This document shows positions 1 through 7,531 of a DNA stretch of 64,000 nucleotides, piece by piece. The stretch is taken from positions 1 to 64,000 of the forward strand of contig JAJQIF010000009.1 in NCBI GenBank assembly GCA_021199355.1. The letters are read 5' to 3'. Both the position numbers and the translations under genes were made by a program. The notes beneath the pieces were generated by a model. That model was given only the letters and a program-made list of their open reading frames with translations, did not search any database and was not told where the DNA came from. How positions within the stretch are numbered: the stretch's first letter is position 1; every line of letters begins with the position of its first letter. Origin of the DNA: Oscillospiraceae bacterium (GTDB lineage: Bacteria; Bacillota; Clostridia; Oscillospirales; Ruminococcaceae).

Positions 1-2
1 TG

Positions 3-569
3 CTCCTCATCGGAGCATTGTCGCTCTATCTTTACAATCGGCAGGATGCCGAGCGTGCCGCCACAGCTTCCACGGAAGCAGAAGAGAAACTTTCCGACGC
101 CATGCTCAGTGCATCCTCCTCTGATTTCGAGCTTTCGGTTGAAGAGGACGACAACGGCAACGCCTATTCGGTTGTCAGCCTCGATGTCGATGGTGACAGC
201 TACATCGGCGTCCTCTCGATTCCGTCCTTCGGCTTGGAGCTCCCTGTCCTTTCCGAATGGAGCTATGCCGGGCTGAAAAACTCGCCCGCAAGATACACAG
301 GAAGCGCCTCGGCGGGCAACCTCGTAATCTGCGCCCATAACTACGAGCGCCACTTCGGCAACATAAAAGACCTCGACATCGGCGCCGAAATAACATTTAC
401 GGATGTAACGGGCACGGTTTACGAATACGAGGTAATCGAAGTCGAAAACCTTCAGCCGACGGCAATCTCTGAAATGATAATCGGCGACTGGGACCTGACG
501 CTCTTCACCTGCACCCGTTCCGGGCAGGCGAGGGTAACCGTGAGGTGCAAACTGGCAAAAGCCAGCTGA
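3..569 (+). CDS. sortase, 5' end missing (off window)
   Basis: Reading frame is open from base 3, so the gene begins upstream. The visible part opens with the end of a hydrophobic segment (LLIGALSLYLY), consistent with an N-terminal membrane anchor. It is followed by a polar linker and a sortase beta-barrel core beginning near IGVLSIPSFGLELPV. Catalytic residues are visible: His in ICAHNYERHFG, Cys in TLFTCT (codon 510-512) and the Arg of GQARVTV. Sortases cleave a sorting signal and join surface proteins to peptidoglycan or to each other. Class B/D is likelier than class A by layout, but I cannot fix the class. No sorting-signal substrate is visible nearby. A bidirectional hairpin terminator follows at once. 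Confidence 0.85.
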   Translation, partial: LLIGALSLYLYNRQDAERAATASTEAEEKLSDAMLSASSSDFELSVEEDDNGNAYSVVSLDVDGDSYIGVLSIPSFGLELPVLSEWSYAGLKNSPARYTGSASAGNLVICAHNYERHFGNIKDLDIGAEITFTDVTGTVYEYEVIEVENLQPTAISEMIIGDWDLTLFTCTRSGQARVTVRCKLAKAS

Positions 570-585
570 CGAAATAGCGCAAAAT

Positions 586-616
586 AAAAAGGCTCGCGAT
601 GAGCCTTTTATTTTTT
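586..616. terminator. bidirectional intrinsic terminator
   Basis: A 9-bp perfect stem (AAAAGGCTC / GAGCCTTTT) with a 5-base loop is flanked by an A-run on the left and a T-run on the right. It can end both the plus-strand sortase and the minus-strand lysine/CE2 operon. Confidence 0.85.
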
Positions 617-628
617 GACTTTCGGGCT

Positions 629-1801
629 TTACCACCCCAACCACTCTTTTATAAACTCCGCCAGAGCTTCCGCAGACTTCTCTTGGGTAACCTCGCTCGG
701 GTGCCAATCGGCGCCGTAGCCGTCCGAGGCGCTCTGCACGTCAAACTCGAAGCTCGTGACTTTCTCGTCGCCGGTTTCGGCGGCATACTCACTGACAGCC
801 GCCTCAACCATCGGATAGAGCTCGTTGCCCATAATGCCGAGGGCACAGAGGATATAGGCGTCGGGGTTGTCGTCGCGAACCGTCTTGATGAATTCAACAT
901 AGGCGGTCTTGTATTCAGCCTGCTTGTCCGCGTCGCTTCCGGTGTAGCTGTAGTCGTTCGTCCCGAGATTTATAACGACGAGGTCGACGGGATTATTCTT
1001 GAAGTCCCACTCAACCGAGTCTGGAGTGACGCCGCCGACGGTGCCCGAACCGGAGCCGAAGCACTCATAGAACTGTGACATAACGCCCCACGACTGAATT
1101 GTTCCGTCGGAGGTGTAGCCGGAGATGATTCCGTGACCGCTCTTCGACACGAGGCTGTAGTCCGCATCCAGAAGCTGAGCCGTTAGATAAGCATAGGACT
1201 TCGAAGCGTTCTCGGTTCTCGTCGAGAAGGAAGAGTTCTGGTCCTCCGCATCAACGCCGTAGCCGCAGGTGATCGAGTCGCCGATAAATTCAATGGTATG
1301 CTCTTTATCTTCAGTAGGTTTGATTGCGCCGTAAGCCTCGACTTCAATGGAGCCGATGACGCAGGTGGAGTTCCCGGTTTCCGAGAGCTTGACTATTCTT
1401 ATAACGCAGTCCTGAGCGGTTTCGCTTTCAAAGACGGTGAAGCTTGTCGACTCCTCCATCAGCATTTCATCGATGACAAGCTCGTCGTTCACATAAATCG
1501 CGATTCTCGGAACGCTGTTCCAGTCTTCACTGTTAATGGTGTCGTCGCCAAGAAGGGTAATGGTCGCCTTGGTTCCGTTGAAGGAGAACTCCGCACCCGA
1601 GCCGGAATAGGCGAGCCAGAGCCCGCTATCGGTTTCTTCTGTTCTTCCTAACTTCTTTACATATTTATCTGTCGGCAAAAAGCTGTTCACGCTAAGCACA
1701 TCCTCGTCAATTTCAATTTCGTTTTCAGAACTCCCGCAACCGGTCAGCCCCACAGTCAGCATAGCTATGCTGAGAAGTATTGCAATAATTTTTTTCACCA
1801 T
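629..1801 (-). CDS. CE2-type GDSL/SGNH acetylesterase lipoprotein
   Basis: A 390-residue secreted lipoprotein: signal peptide with lipobox LTGC (Cys22). A beta-sandwich region (about 40-160) is followed by an SGNH hydrolase domain. GDS nucleophile Ser is near residue 176 in EFIGDSITCGYG; the GTND block lies in VINLGTNDYS; the Asp/His pair is in DWHPS near residues 365-367. This jelly-roll plus SGNH order is that of carbohydrate esterase family 2, which removes acetyl groups from xylan or other glycans. Its start overlaps the nitroreductase stop by 7 bases, so it is the last gene of the dapA transcript, an odd place for a xylan esterase. A GH10 xylanase lies 5.7 kb upstream on the same strand. 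Substrate is inferred from family. Confidence 0.82.
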   Translation of the reverse strand: MVKKIIAILLSIAMLTVGLTGCGSSENEIEIDEDVLSVNSFLPTDKYVKKLGRTEETDSGLWLAYSGSGAEFSFNGTKATITLLGDDTINSEDWNSVPRIAIYVNDELVIDEMLMEESTSFTVFESETAQDCVIRIVKLSETGNSTCVIGSIEVEAYGAIKPTEDKEHTIEFIGDSITCGYGVDAEDQNSSFSTRTENASKSYAYLTAQLLDADYSLVSKSGHGIISGYTSDGTIQSWGVMSQFYECFGSGSGTVGGVTPDSVEWDFKNNPVDLVVINLGTNDYSYTGSDADKQAEYKTAYVEFIKTVRDDNPDAYILCALGIMGNELYPMVEAAVSEYAAETGDEKVTSFEFDVQSASDGYGADWHPSEVTQEKSAEALAEFIKEWLGW

Positions 1802-2316
1802 TTGTTATAATGCACCCTGCTTTCTTCGTAAGTTATCTTGTCGTCGTCTTTCGTTTCGTCGGGATAACCGAGAGCAATTACCGACAGGGGAACAATCTCA
1901 TCGGGGAGCTTCATAAGCTCTTTGACGTTCTCAACCTTATCTTCCTGCGGATAGGTCCCGAGCCATACGGCTCCCAAGCCCATACCGTTTGCGGCAAGGA
2001 TTATATTCTGCGTGGCGATAGATGCGTCCTCAATCCAGTAGTCGGGGGCTCTTGAGAATGCCCTGTCAAGGTCTCCACAGACGATAATCGCCGCGGCGGC
2101 GTCGGGGAGCATCCCTGCGGCTCTGCCGTTGCAGTGGGAAAGCTCGGTTAAGAGCTCCTTGTCGTCAACCACGATAAAAGCCCAGTCCCGGGCGTTCACG
2201 CATGTGGGACCCGCCATGCCGCACTCGAGGAGCTTGTGCATCGTCTCTTCGTCGATTTTCTTGTCAGTGTACTTTCTTATGCTTCTTCTTTTAAGAATGT
2301 TTTCAACTGCTTCCAT
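1795..2316 (-). CDS. nitroreductase family protein
   Basis: 173 residues with the family opening (ILKRRSIRKYTDKKI, FMN phosphate contact Arg-Ser-Ile-Arg) and the C-terminal half typical of short FMN nitroreductases (IATQNIILAANGMGLGAVWLG). These enzymes are homodimeric flavoproteins that reduce nitro compounds, quinones or related acceptors with NAD(P)H; the physiological substrate cannot be told from sequence. It overlaps the YjbR gene upstream by 14 bases and the CE2 esterase downstream by 7, indicating tight co-transcription at the distal end of the lysine operon. Confidence 0.88.
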   Translation of the reverse strand: MEAVENILKRRSIRKYTDKKIDEETMHKLLECGMAGPTCVNARDWAFIVVDDKELLTELSHCNGRAAGMLPDAAAAIIVCGDLDRAFSRAPDYWIEDASIATQNIILAANGMGLGAVWLGTYPQEDKVENVKELMKLPDEIVPLSVIALGYPDETKDDDKITYEESRVHYNKW

Positions 2317-2683
2317 TTTTACGCTTCCTGTTCGTTAATTTATAACTGAGCCCCAGAAGATACTTTATATCCTCGTCGGCAAAGTTCTCTTTCAGTTCAA
2401 TCGTCAGCCACTGCCGTTTGTTCATGTGATACGCCCTGTGAAAGCCCTTGTCGTTTTCGACGAGCGAATCGATGAGCAGAGGGTCGCACTTGAGTGTAAG
2501 GATATCAATCTCGTCGGTGCTGTCGTAACCCAGCTTGTCAGCCGGAATTCTCATCAAGAGGGCAAACCACTTCTTGGTGTCCGGGTGCCTTGCAACCGCC
2601 GAGACGAAATCCATATCAAAAGGGAAGTCCGGCTCGACGCCGAAGGTGTCCCTGATATAGTCAAAAACCTCGTTTCGCGTCAT
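2303..2683 (-). CDS. MmcQ/YjbR family protein
   Basis: 126 residues of the YjbR/CyaY-fold, MmcQ-type family: N-terminal MTRNEVFDYIRDTFGVEPDFPF, central WFALLMRIPADKLG, and the terminal KR-rich tail. The fold is a small double-wing DNA-binding-like domain, but no biochemical role is settled for the family. Positioned 21 bases after dapL and overlapping the nitroreductase start, so it is part of the lysine operon transcript. Members of this family commonly sit as accessory genes in Clostridia operons; a link to lysine synthesis is not evident. Confidence 0.85.
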   Translation of the reverse strand: MTRNEVFDYIRDTFGVEPDFPFDMDFVSAVARHPDTKKWFALLMRIPADKLGYDSTDEIDILTLKCDPLLIDSLVENDKGFHRAYHMNKRQWLTIELKENFADEDIKYLLGLSYKLTNRKRKNGSS

Positions 2684-2704
2684 CGCCGTAACCTCCCATA
2701 AAGT

Positions 2705-3886
2705 TTATTTTCCGAGCATTTTCTTCAGTCTTCTCATAGCCTCCACGGTGTTCTCGTGGGTCGAGAAGGATGTAAGCCTCAAGTAGCCCTTGCCGTTCTT
2801 GCCGAAGCCTTCGCCGGGCGTGCCGACGACGTTCGCCTCTTCAAGGAGCTTGTCGAAGAATTCCCAAGAGCCGAGCCCACCGGGGCATCTCAGCCAGATA
2901 TAGGGCGAATTCTTGCCGCCGAAGTACTTGATGCCGCATTCGTCAAGAGCCGCCATCATAATCTTCGCGTTCTCCTGATAATAGGCTATGTTCTCCTTGA
3001 CGCCCTTCTGCCCCTCGGGGGTGAAGACAGCATTCGCACCGCACTGGACGATATAGGAAACGCCGTTGAACTTGGTGGACTGGCGTCTCAGCCAGAGCTT
3101 GTTCAGGTCCTCGTCAAACTCGAGAGCCTTCGGAACAATGGTATAACCGCATCTTGTTCCCGTGAAGCCCGCAGTCTTCGAGAGCGAGCAGATTTCGATA
3201 ACGCACTTCTTTGCGCCCTCAACCTCATAAGCCGTATGCGGCACGTCAGGGTCGGTTATGAACGCCTCATACGCAGAATCCAAGAGTATTACAGCGTTCT
3301 TCGAGAGTGCATAGTCAATCCATTCTTTAAGCTGAGCCCTTGTGTAAGCCGCACCGGTCGGATTGTTCGGCGAGCAGAGGTAGATTATGTCCGCATCTAC
3401 TGCATAATCGGGCATCGGAAGGAAGTTGTTGCCCTCCGTCGCGTCAGCATAGACAATCTTTCTGCCGGCAAGTATATTTGTGTCGACATAAACGGGGTAA
3501 ACGGGGTCGGTTACAAGAACAGTGTTGTCCGAATCAAACAGGTCGAGAATATTGCCTAAATCGGTTTTTGCACCTTCGGAAACGAATACTTCTTCGGTCT
3601 CGAGGTCAACTCCGAAGCCCTTGTAGTACCCAACAATGCTCTCGCAGAGGAAATCATAGCCTCTGTATTCGCCGTAGCCCTTGAAAGTCTCTTTGACACC
3701 CATCTCGGAAACCGCCTTGTGCATTGCGTCGGTAACCGCCTCGCAAAGGGGAAGGGTAACATCTCCGATACCCATCTTGATAATCTTCGCCTCAGGATGC
3801 TCTTTCGAGTATTTCGCAGTCCTGTCAGCAACCTCAGCAAAGAGATAATTCTGCTCAATTTTATAGAAATTCTTATTAGCTTTCAT
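2705..3886 (-). CDS. dapL: LL-diaminopimelate aminotransferase
   Basis: 393-residue class I/II PLP aminotransferase that converts tetrahydrodipicolinate directly to LL-diaminopimelate using glutamate. Seen: opening MKANKNFYKIEQNYLFAEVADRT, the substrate motif GIGDVTLPL (about 39-47), FKGYGEYRGYDFL, CSPNNPTGAAY, and the PLP-binding Lys237 in SLSKTAGFTGTRCGY. These are diagnostic of DapL over other aminotransferases. It means dapD/C/E-type succinylase or acetylase enzymes are not needed. Third-last metabolic step is thereby covered between dapA and dapF in the same operon; dapB and the aspartate kinase genes are not in the window. Confidence 0.95.
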   Translation of the reverse strand: MKANKNFYKIEQNYLFAEVADRTAKYSKEHPEAKIIKMGIGDVTLPLCEAVTDAMHKAVSEMGVKETFKGYGEYRGYDFLCESIVGYYKGFGVDLETEEVFVSEGAKTDLGNILDLFDSDNTVLVTDPVYPVYVDTNILAGRKIVYADATEGNNFLPMPDYAVDADIIYLCSPNNPTGAAYTRAQLKEWIDYALSKNAVILLDSAYEAFITDPDVPHTAYEVEGAKKCVIEICSLSKTAGFTGTRCGYTIVPKALEFDEDLNKLWLRRQSTKFNGVSYIVQCGANAVFTPEGQKGVKENIAYYQENAKIMMAALDECGIKYFGGKNSPYIWLRCPGGLGSWEFFDKLLEEANVVGTPGEGFGKNGKGYLRLTSFSTHENTVEAMRRLKKMLGK

Positions 3887-3906
3887 CGCTTACTGTTCCT
3901 CCTATT

Positions 3907-3930
3907 GTAGGGGCGGATATCATCCGCCCG
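3907..3930. repeat. dispersed intergenic palindrome, copy 1
   Basis: A 24-base element that begins GTAGGGGCGGAT, then ATC, and closes ATCCGCCCG: an 8-bp stem with a 3-base loop. An identical copy sits at 47225-47248, and two related, longer variants at 4791-4835 and 13771-13812. Here it lies between dapF (upstream on the minus strand) and dapL. Confidence 0.85.
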
Positions 3931-3938
3931 TTTTCTCG

Positions 3939-4772
3939 TCAGCCTATGCTTCCGTCGAATGCAAACTCCGCTCCGCCACGCATTTTTATGTCGTATTCCT
4001 CCGAGCAGGTTATGAATAAATCGCCGCCCAAGAGCTTGACCGTAATCTCTTCGCCGGCTTTGCAGATTCCGTTCCTGACAGCCGCCGCAACGCTTGCGCA
4101 GGCTCCCGTGCCGCAGGCAAGGGTCTCGCCGCTTCCACGTTCCCAGACACGCATCTCGAGAGTGTGCGAATCTATGACTCTGATAAACTCGGTGTTGACT
4201 CTTTCCGGAAAAATCTCATTATTCTCGAACAGCACGCCTATTTTCGCAAGCTCCAGGCTCTTCACTTCATCGACAAACGTAACGCAGTGCGGGTTTCCCA
4301 TCGAGACACATGTAACCCGATACTCTTTCCCGCCGACTTCGAGCGGCTCGTTGATAACTTCGTTTTTATCTGATACAACGGGAATCAGGGGAGCTCTGAA
4401 CTCCGCTTTGCCCATGTCGACGCAGACGCTTTCGACTTTGCCGTCCTTAACGTCAAGATTCAGCGTCTTGATTCCGGCAAGGGTTTCGAGCGTGACTGTG
4501 GTCTTGTCGGTCAAGCCTTTCTCGTAGACATATTTTCCTATGCACCTTGAGGCGTTGCCGCACATCTTGCCTTCGCTTCCGTCGGTGTTGAACATTCGCA
4601 TCCTGAAATCGGCAACCTCGGAGGGCATGATAAGCACGATTCCGTCGCCCCCGACCGAGAAATGCCGGTCTGAAAGCTTAATCGACAGTGCCTCCGGGTC
4701 GTCAATCTTTTCCTCGAAGCAGTTGAAGTAGATATAATCGTTTCCCGCCCCGTGCATCTTCGTAAATCTCAT
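3939..4772 (-). CDS. dapF: diaminopimelate epimerase
   Basis: 277 residues; converts LL- to meso-diaminopimelate, the precursor of lysine and peptidoglycan crosslinks. Both catalytic cysteines are present: Cys71 in KMCGNASRC and Cys220 in LACGTGAC. The opening MRFTKMHGAGNDYIYFN is the standard DapF N-terminus, and a GAAAGGACC ribosome site precedes it, so I start at 4772 and not at the upstream in-frame start at 4838, which would run through a dispersed repeat. PLP-independent two-base mechanism by family. Located between lysA and dapL in the riboswitch-controlled lysine operon. Confidence 0.95.
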   Translation of the reverse strand: MRFTKMHGAGNDYIYFNCFEEKIDDPEALSIKLSDRHFSVGGDGIVLIMPSEVADFRMRMFNTDGSEGKMCGNASRCIGKYVYEKGLTDKTTVTLETLAGIKTLNLDVKDGKVESVCVDMGKAEFRAPLIPVVSDKNEVINEPLEVGGKEYRVTCVSMGNPHCVTFVDEVKSLELAKIGVLFENNEIFPERVNTEFIRVIDSHTLEMRVWERGSGETLACGTGACASVAAAVRNGICKAGEEITVKLLGGDLFITCSEEYDIKMRGGAEFAFDGSIG

Positions 4773-4790
4773 ATCCGGTCCTTTCTTTAT

Positions 4791-4835
4791 GTAGGGGCTG
4801 GATATACAGGTTCGCTTTGCAAACCTGCCCGCCCG
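4791..4835. repeat. dispersed intergenic palindrome, long variant, copy 2
   Basis: A 45-base element opening GTAGGGGCTGGATATACAGG and closing with CCTGCCCGCCCG, with an inner stem CAGGTTCGC/GCAAACCTG-like. It shares its ends with the copy at 13771-13812 and its first bases with the 24-base copies at 3907 and 47225. It lies in the lysA-dapF gap. Confidence 0.8.
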
Positions 4836-4863
4836 CAAAAATCAATCGCAACCCGTTGCCGAA

Positions 4864-6168
4864 TCACAAATCGCAAGCCGTCAAATCTTCAAGACTCTCG
4901 CGCCTTACAGCCAAATAATCATTTTCGCCGTCAACCATAACAACCGGCGGTCGGGCAATTCTATTGTAATTTGAAGCCATCGAGTAGTTGTAAGCGCCTG
5001 TTGTGAGCACCGCAACAATGTCGCCCCTTTGGATGCTCTCGGGAAACATGACATCCGGCTGGACGATATCTCCCGACTCACAGCATCTGCCTACCAAATC
5101 GCACTTCAATGTTTTCTCTTCACTTGCTTTATTCGCAGTCAGAACCGTATAAGCCGAGTGATAAAGCGCATATCTCGGATTGTCGGTCATGCCGCCGTCG
5201 ATAGAGACGTAGTTCTTATATCCCGTAATCCTCTTGACGGTGCCGACGGTATAAAGCGTCATTCCCGCATCGGCGACAATGCTTCTTCCGGGCTCAAGTC
5301 TTAAAGAGGGGAGAGCAATGCCCAATTTCTCGCACTCAGCTTTTATAAACGCCGATACTTCTTTGATGTTATCTCTGATACTGATAACCGGTTGTGATTC
5401 GACGTATCTTACGCCATAGCCGCCACCGAGGTCGAGTATTTCGGTGACGTAGCCGTATTTCTCGTTCATCAGCTTGCAGAAACCGAGCATAATCTCGGCG
5501 CTTCTTATGAATGTATCCGAGTCGAACACCATCGACCCGACATGGCAATGGAAGCCGGAAAGCTTAATGTTCGGCTTCGTGAGGGTGTATTTCGCAATCT
5601 CCTCCGCCTGACCTGTTTCGATAGCGGTTCCGAACTTCGAGTCTACTTTACCTGTAGCCACTTCGTCGTATGTATGAGGGTCGATGCCCGGAGTCAATCT
5701 CAAAAGAATCTTCTGAGTAACGCCTTTTTTACCGGCGATTTCGGAAATCGCATCGACTTCCTCGACATTGTCGCAGACGAAATAGCCAACGCCGGCGTCT
5801 ATTGCATATTCGATATCGCTGTCGGTCTTGTTGTTCCCCTGGAAGTAGGCTTTTTCGAGAGGGAAGCCGGCAAGTCTCGCCGTGTGGATTTCACCGCAGG
5901 ATACTAAATCCGCTCCCAAGCCCTCTTCGTCAATAATCTTATAGATTGCCTTGAAGCAACACGCCTTTCCGGCATAGATAGCTTCCGAGCCGTTGCCAAA
6001 GAACTCGTCAAGAGCTTCCTTGTATTCACGGCAGTTCCGGCGGATTCTCCCTTCATCTATGAGATAAAGGGGAGTGCCGTATTTTTTTGCAAGCGACGAC
6101 GCACGGCTCTCCGAGAAGAAGAGCTCGCCGTCGCGGATAGTAACGTTATCGGTCAGAACCGTTTCCAT
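4864..6168 (-). CDS. lysA: diaminopimelate decarboxylase
   Basis: 434-residue fold-III PLP enzyme making L-lysine from meso-diaminopimelate. Seen: PLP Lys68 in AIYAGKACC, the beta/alpha barrel with GFHCHVGS, the Gly-rich phosphate loop LDLGGGYGVRY, EPGRSIVADAG, and the C-terminal catalytic Cys region VGRCCESGD with the TGAYNYSMASNYN end motif. It starts 3 bases after the dapA stop, so the pair is probably translationally coupled. With dapA at the head, lysine feedback through the leader riboswitch would shut both the first committed and the last step. Confidence 0.95.
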   Translation of the reverse strand: METVLTDNVTIRDGELFFSESRASSLAKKYGTPLYLIDEGRIRRNCREYKEALDEFFGNGSEAIYAGKACCFKAIYKIIDEEGLGADLVSCGEIHTARLAGFPLEKAYFQGNNKTDSDIEYAIDAGVGYFVCDNVEEVDAISEIAGKKGVTQKILLRLTPGIDPHTYDEVATGKVDSKFGTAIETGQAEEIAKYTLTKPNIKLSGFHCHVGSMVFDSDTFIRSAEIMLGFCKLMNEKYGYVTEILDLGGGYGVRYVESQPVISIRDNIKEVSAFIKAECEKLGIALPSLRLEPGRSIVADAGMTLYTVGTVKRITGYKNYVSIDGGMTDNPRYALYHSAYTVLTANKASEEKTLKCDLVGRCCESGDIVQPDVMFPESIQRGDIVAVLTTGAYNYSMASNYNRIARPPVVMVDGENDYLAVRRESLEDLTACDL

Positions 6169-6171
6169 AAA

Positions 6172-7056
6172 TCATATAATCCCTTCGTTTTTCATAATTC
6201 CAAGCATCTTGTCAAGATGCTCTTTTTCCATGGGTGTAAGCGGAAGCCTCAGCTCGTTTTCGCAAAGCCCCATAGCCGCCATCGCCGCCTTTGCGGGAAT
6301 TGGGTTGACCTCGCAGAAGAGGGCATCTATAAGCGGAATGTACTTGAGTTGCATTTCGCGTGAACCCGCAACATCCCCCTCAAAGAACTTTGTGCAGATT
6401 TCGTTGGTCTCATGCGGAAGAACGTTCGAAAGAACAGAGATAACTCCCGAGCCGCCGAGAGAAAGAATCGGGACAATCTGGTTGTCGTTGCCCGAGTAGA
6501 TATCAAGCTTGTCGCCGGCAAGAGCCGCAAGCTCCGCTACCTGAGAAATATCTCCCGATGCTTCTTTTATTGCGACGATGTTGTCAATCTCAGCAAGCCT
6601 TGCCGCAGTTGCGGGCTTGATGTTGCATCCCGTTCTTGACGGAACGTTATAGAGGATGCAGGGTGCGCCGCAGGACTCCGCAATGAGCTTGAAGCTCTGA
6701 TAAAGTCCTTCCTGAGTCGCCTTGTTGTAGTAGGGCGAAACGAGGAGAAGTGCGTCCGCTCCCGCCTGAGTTGCGAATCTCGAAAGCTCGACGGCATAAG
6801 CCGTGTCGTTCGAGCCGGTTCCGGCAATTACAGGAACGCGGTGGTTGACCTTCTCGACGGTGAATTCGATTATTTTCTTGTGCTCCTCGTCGGTAAGGGT
6901 CGAGCCCTCGCCGGTGGTTCCCGCTACGACCAGAGCCTCAATGCCCCCGGAAATCTGCTGTTCGAGAATTCTTTCGTAGCTTTCATAGTCGACAGCCCCG
7001 TCCTTGAACGGAGTTATAAGAGCGGTTGCCGCTCCCCTGAATACAGTGTGCTTCAT
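6172..7056 (-). CDS. dapA: 4-hydroxy-tetrahydrodipicolinate synthase
   Basis: 294-residue class I aldolase that condenses pyruvate with aspartate semialdehyde, the first step committed to lysine. Seen: GTTGEGSTLTDEEH (about 47-59), Tyr136 in LYNVPSRTG, Schiff-base Lys164 in VAIKEASGD, and GNDNQIVPILSLGGSGVISVLSNV. The first gene of the operon, it lies just after an L-box riboswitch and terminator, which explains lysine control. Length and start match the family. Confidence 0.96.
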   Translation of the reverse strand: MKHTVFRGAATALITPFKDGAVDYESYERILEQQISGGIEALVVAGTTGEGSTLTDEEHKKIIEFTVEKVNHRVPVIAGTGSNDTAYAVELSRFATQAGADALLLVSPYYNKATQEGLYQSFKLIAESCGAPCILYNVPSRTGCNIKPATAARLAEIDNIVAIKEASGDISQVAELAALAGDKLDIYSGNDNQIVPILSLGGSGVISVLSNVLPHETNEICTKFFEGDVAGSREMQLKYIPLIDALFCEVNPIPAKAAMAAMGLCENELRLPLTPMEKEHLDKMLGIMKNEGII

Positions 7057-7100
7057 GATGATAACCTCTTATTGTTTATTTTGAGTTAGATTTGGATTAC

Positions 7101-7133
7101 AAAACAAAAAGACAGCCGCAAAGAGCAGCTGCC
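7101..7133 (-). terminator. riboswitch-controlled terminator before dapA
   Basis: On the minus strand a 9-bp stem (GGCAGCTGC / GCGGCTGTC, two wobble pairs) with loop TCTTT is followed by TTTTTGTTTT. It sits between the lysine aptamer and dapA and is the expression platform expected to form when lysine is bound. Confidence 0.88.
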
Positions 7134-7171
7134 GCCGATTCATTATAAGCGCGTACAGCCGCGCAGTATGA

Positions 7172-7340
7172 AACGTCGATAGCTCTCCGCACTTTTGGTG
7201 CGACAGCAAAACGGATATTAACCGCATTGCCGGATCACTTTTTTGCCGTAAAGCGTCCTCGGCAGTAGTCCCTTTCGCAAATGCCGACCTCGGCGGTCAA
7301 CATGGCATCGCTACTCTTGGCATACCGCGCCTCTACCTCT
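7172..7340 (-). ncRNA. lysine riboswitch (L-box) aptamer
   Basis: Read on the minus strand, the leader carries the conserved lysine aptamer segments in order: AGAGGTAGAGGCGCG, CAAGAGTAGCGATGCC, GCGAAAGGGACTACTGCCGAGG, GCTGTCGC and the closing GGAGAGCTATCG. The 5' GGTAG pairs with the 3' CTATC as helix P1. Order and spacing match the B. subtilis lysC leader class. It precedes a terminator and dapA, so lysine should cause premature termination of dapA-lysA-dapF-dapL. Confidence 0.93.
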
Positions 7341-7345
7341 TTTAT

Positions 7346-7374
7346 ATTATAAGCAGAGCGTGCCAAAATGTCAA
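7346..7374 (-). promoter_or_regulatory. promoter of the lysine operon
   Basis: TTGACA (minus strand, 7374-7369), 17-base spacer, TATAAT (7351-7346): a perfect sigma-A promoter. The start point would fall just before the riboswitch aptamer. Confidence 0.9.
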
Positions 7375-7408
7375 TAGTTATCTTATGCTGATTCAAAATT
7401 TATTTCGG

Positions 7409-7452
7409 GAAAAAGGCGGTGCGCCCGGCTCCGAAAAGAACCAAAGCGCACC
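7409..7452 (-). terminator. terminator of the GH10 xylanase gene
   Basis: On the minus strand GGTGCGC pairs with GCGCACC, with an inner GGTTC/GAGCC stem, then GCCTTTTT. It lies 60 bases past the xylanase stop and before the lysine operon promoter. Confidence 0.75.
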
Positions 7453-7483
7453 ATGGTGAGAGATGGAGATGGCAATTTTAATC

Positions 7484-7531
7484 TGACACATGTGTCAATC
7501 TGACGTATGCGTCAACCTGACACATGCGTCA
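7484..7531. repeat. three tandem 14-bp dyads at 17-bp spacing
   Basis: TGACACATGTGTCA (7484-7497), TGACGTATGCGTCA (7501-7514) and TGACACATGCGTCA (7518-7531) are successive palindromic units separated by exactly 3 bases. The first is a perfect dyad, the other two near perfect. The middle unit contains the xylanase stop codon (7512-7514). Purpose unknown; they look like stacked binding sites for a dimeric protein. Confidence 0.85.

Noticed and set aside
599-1078. Long plus-strand open frame opposite the CE2 gene
   Set aside because: Antisense shadow of a well-supported coding gene; no ribosome site or family match. The same applies to the long frames opposite uxuA, GH31, dapL and pheA.
7484-7531. 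CRISPR-like short repeat array
   Set aside because: Units are only 14 bp with 3-base spacing; no spacers of normal length and no cas genes.
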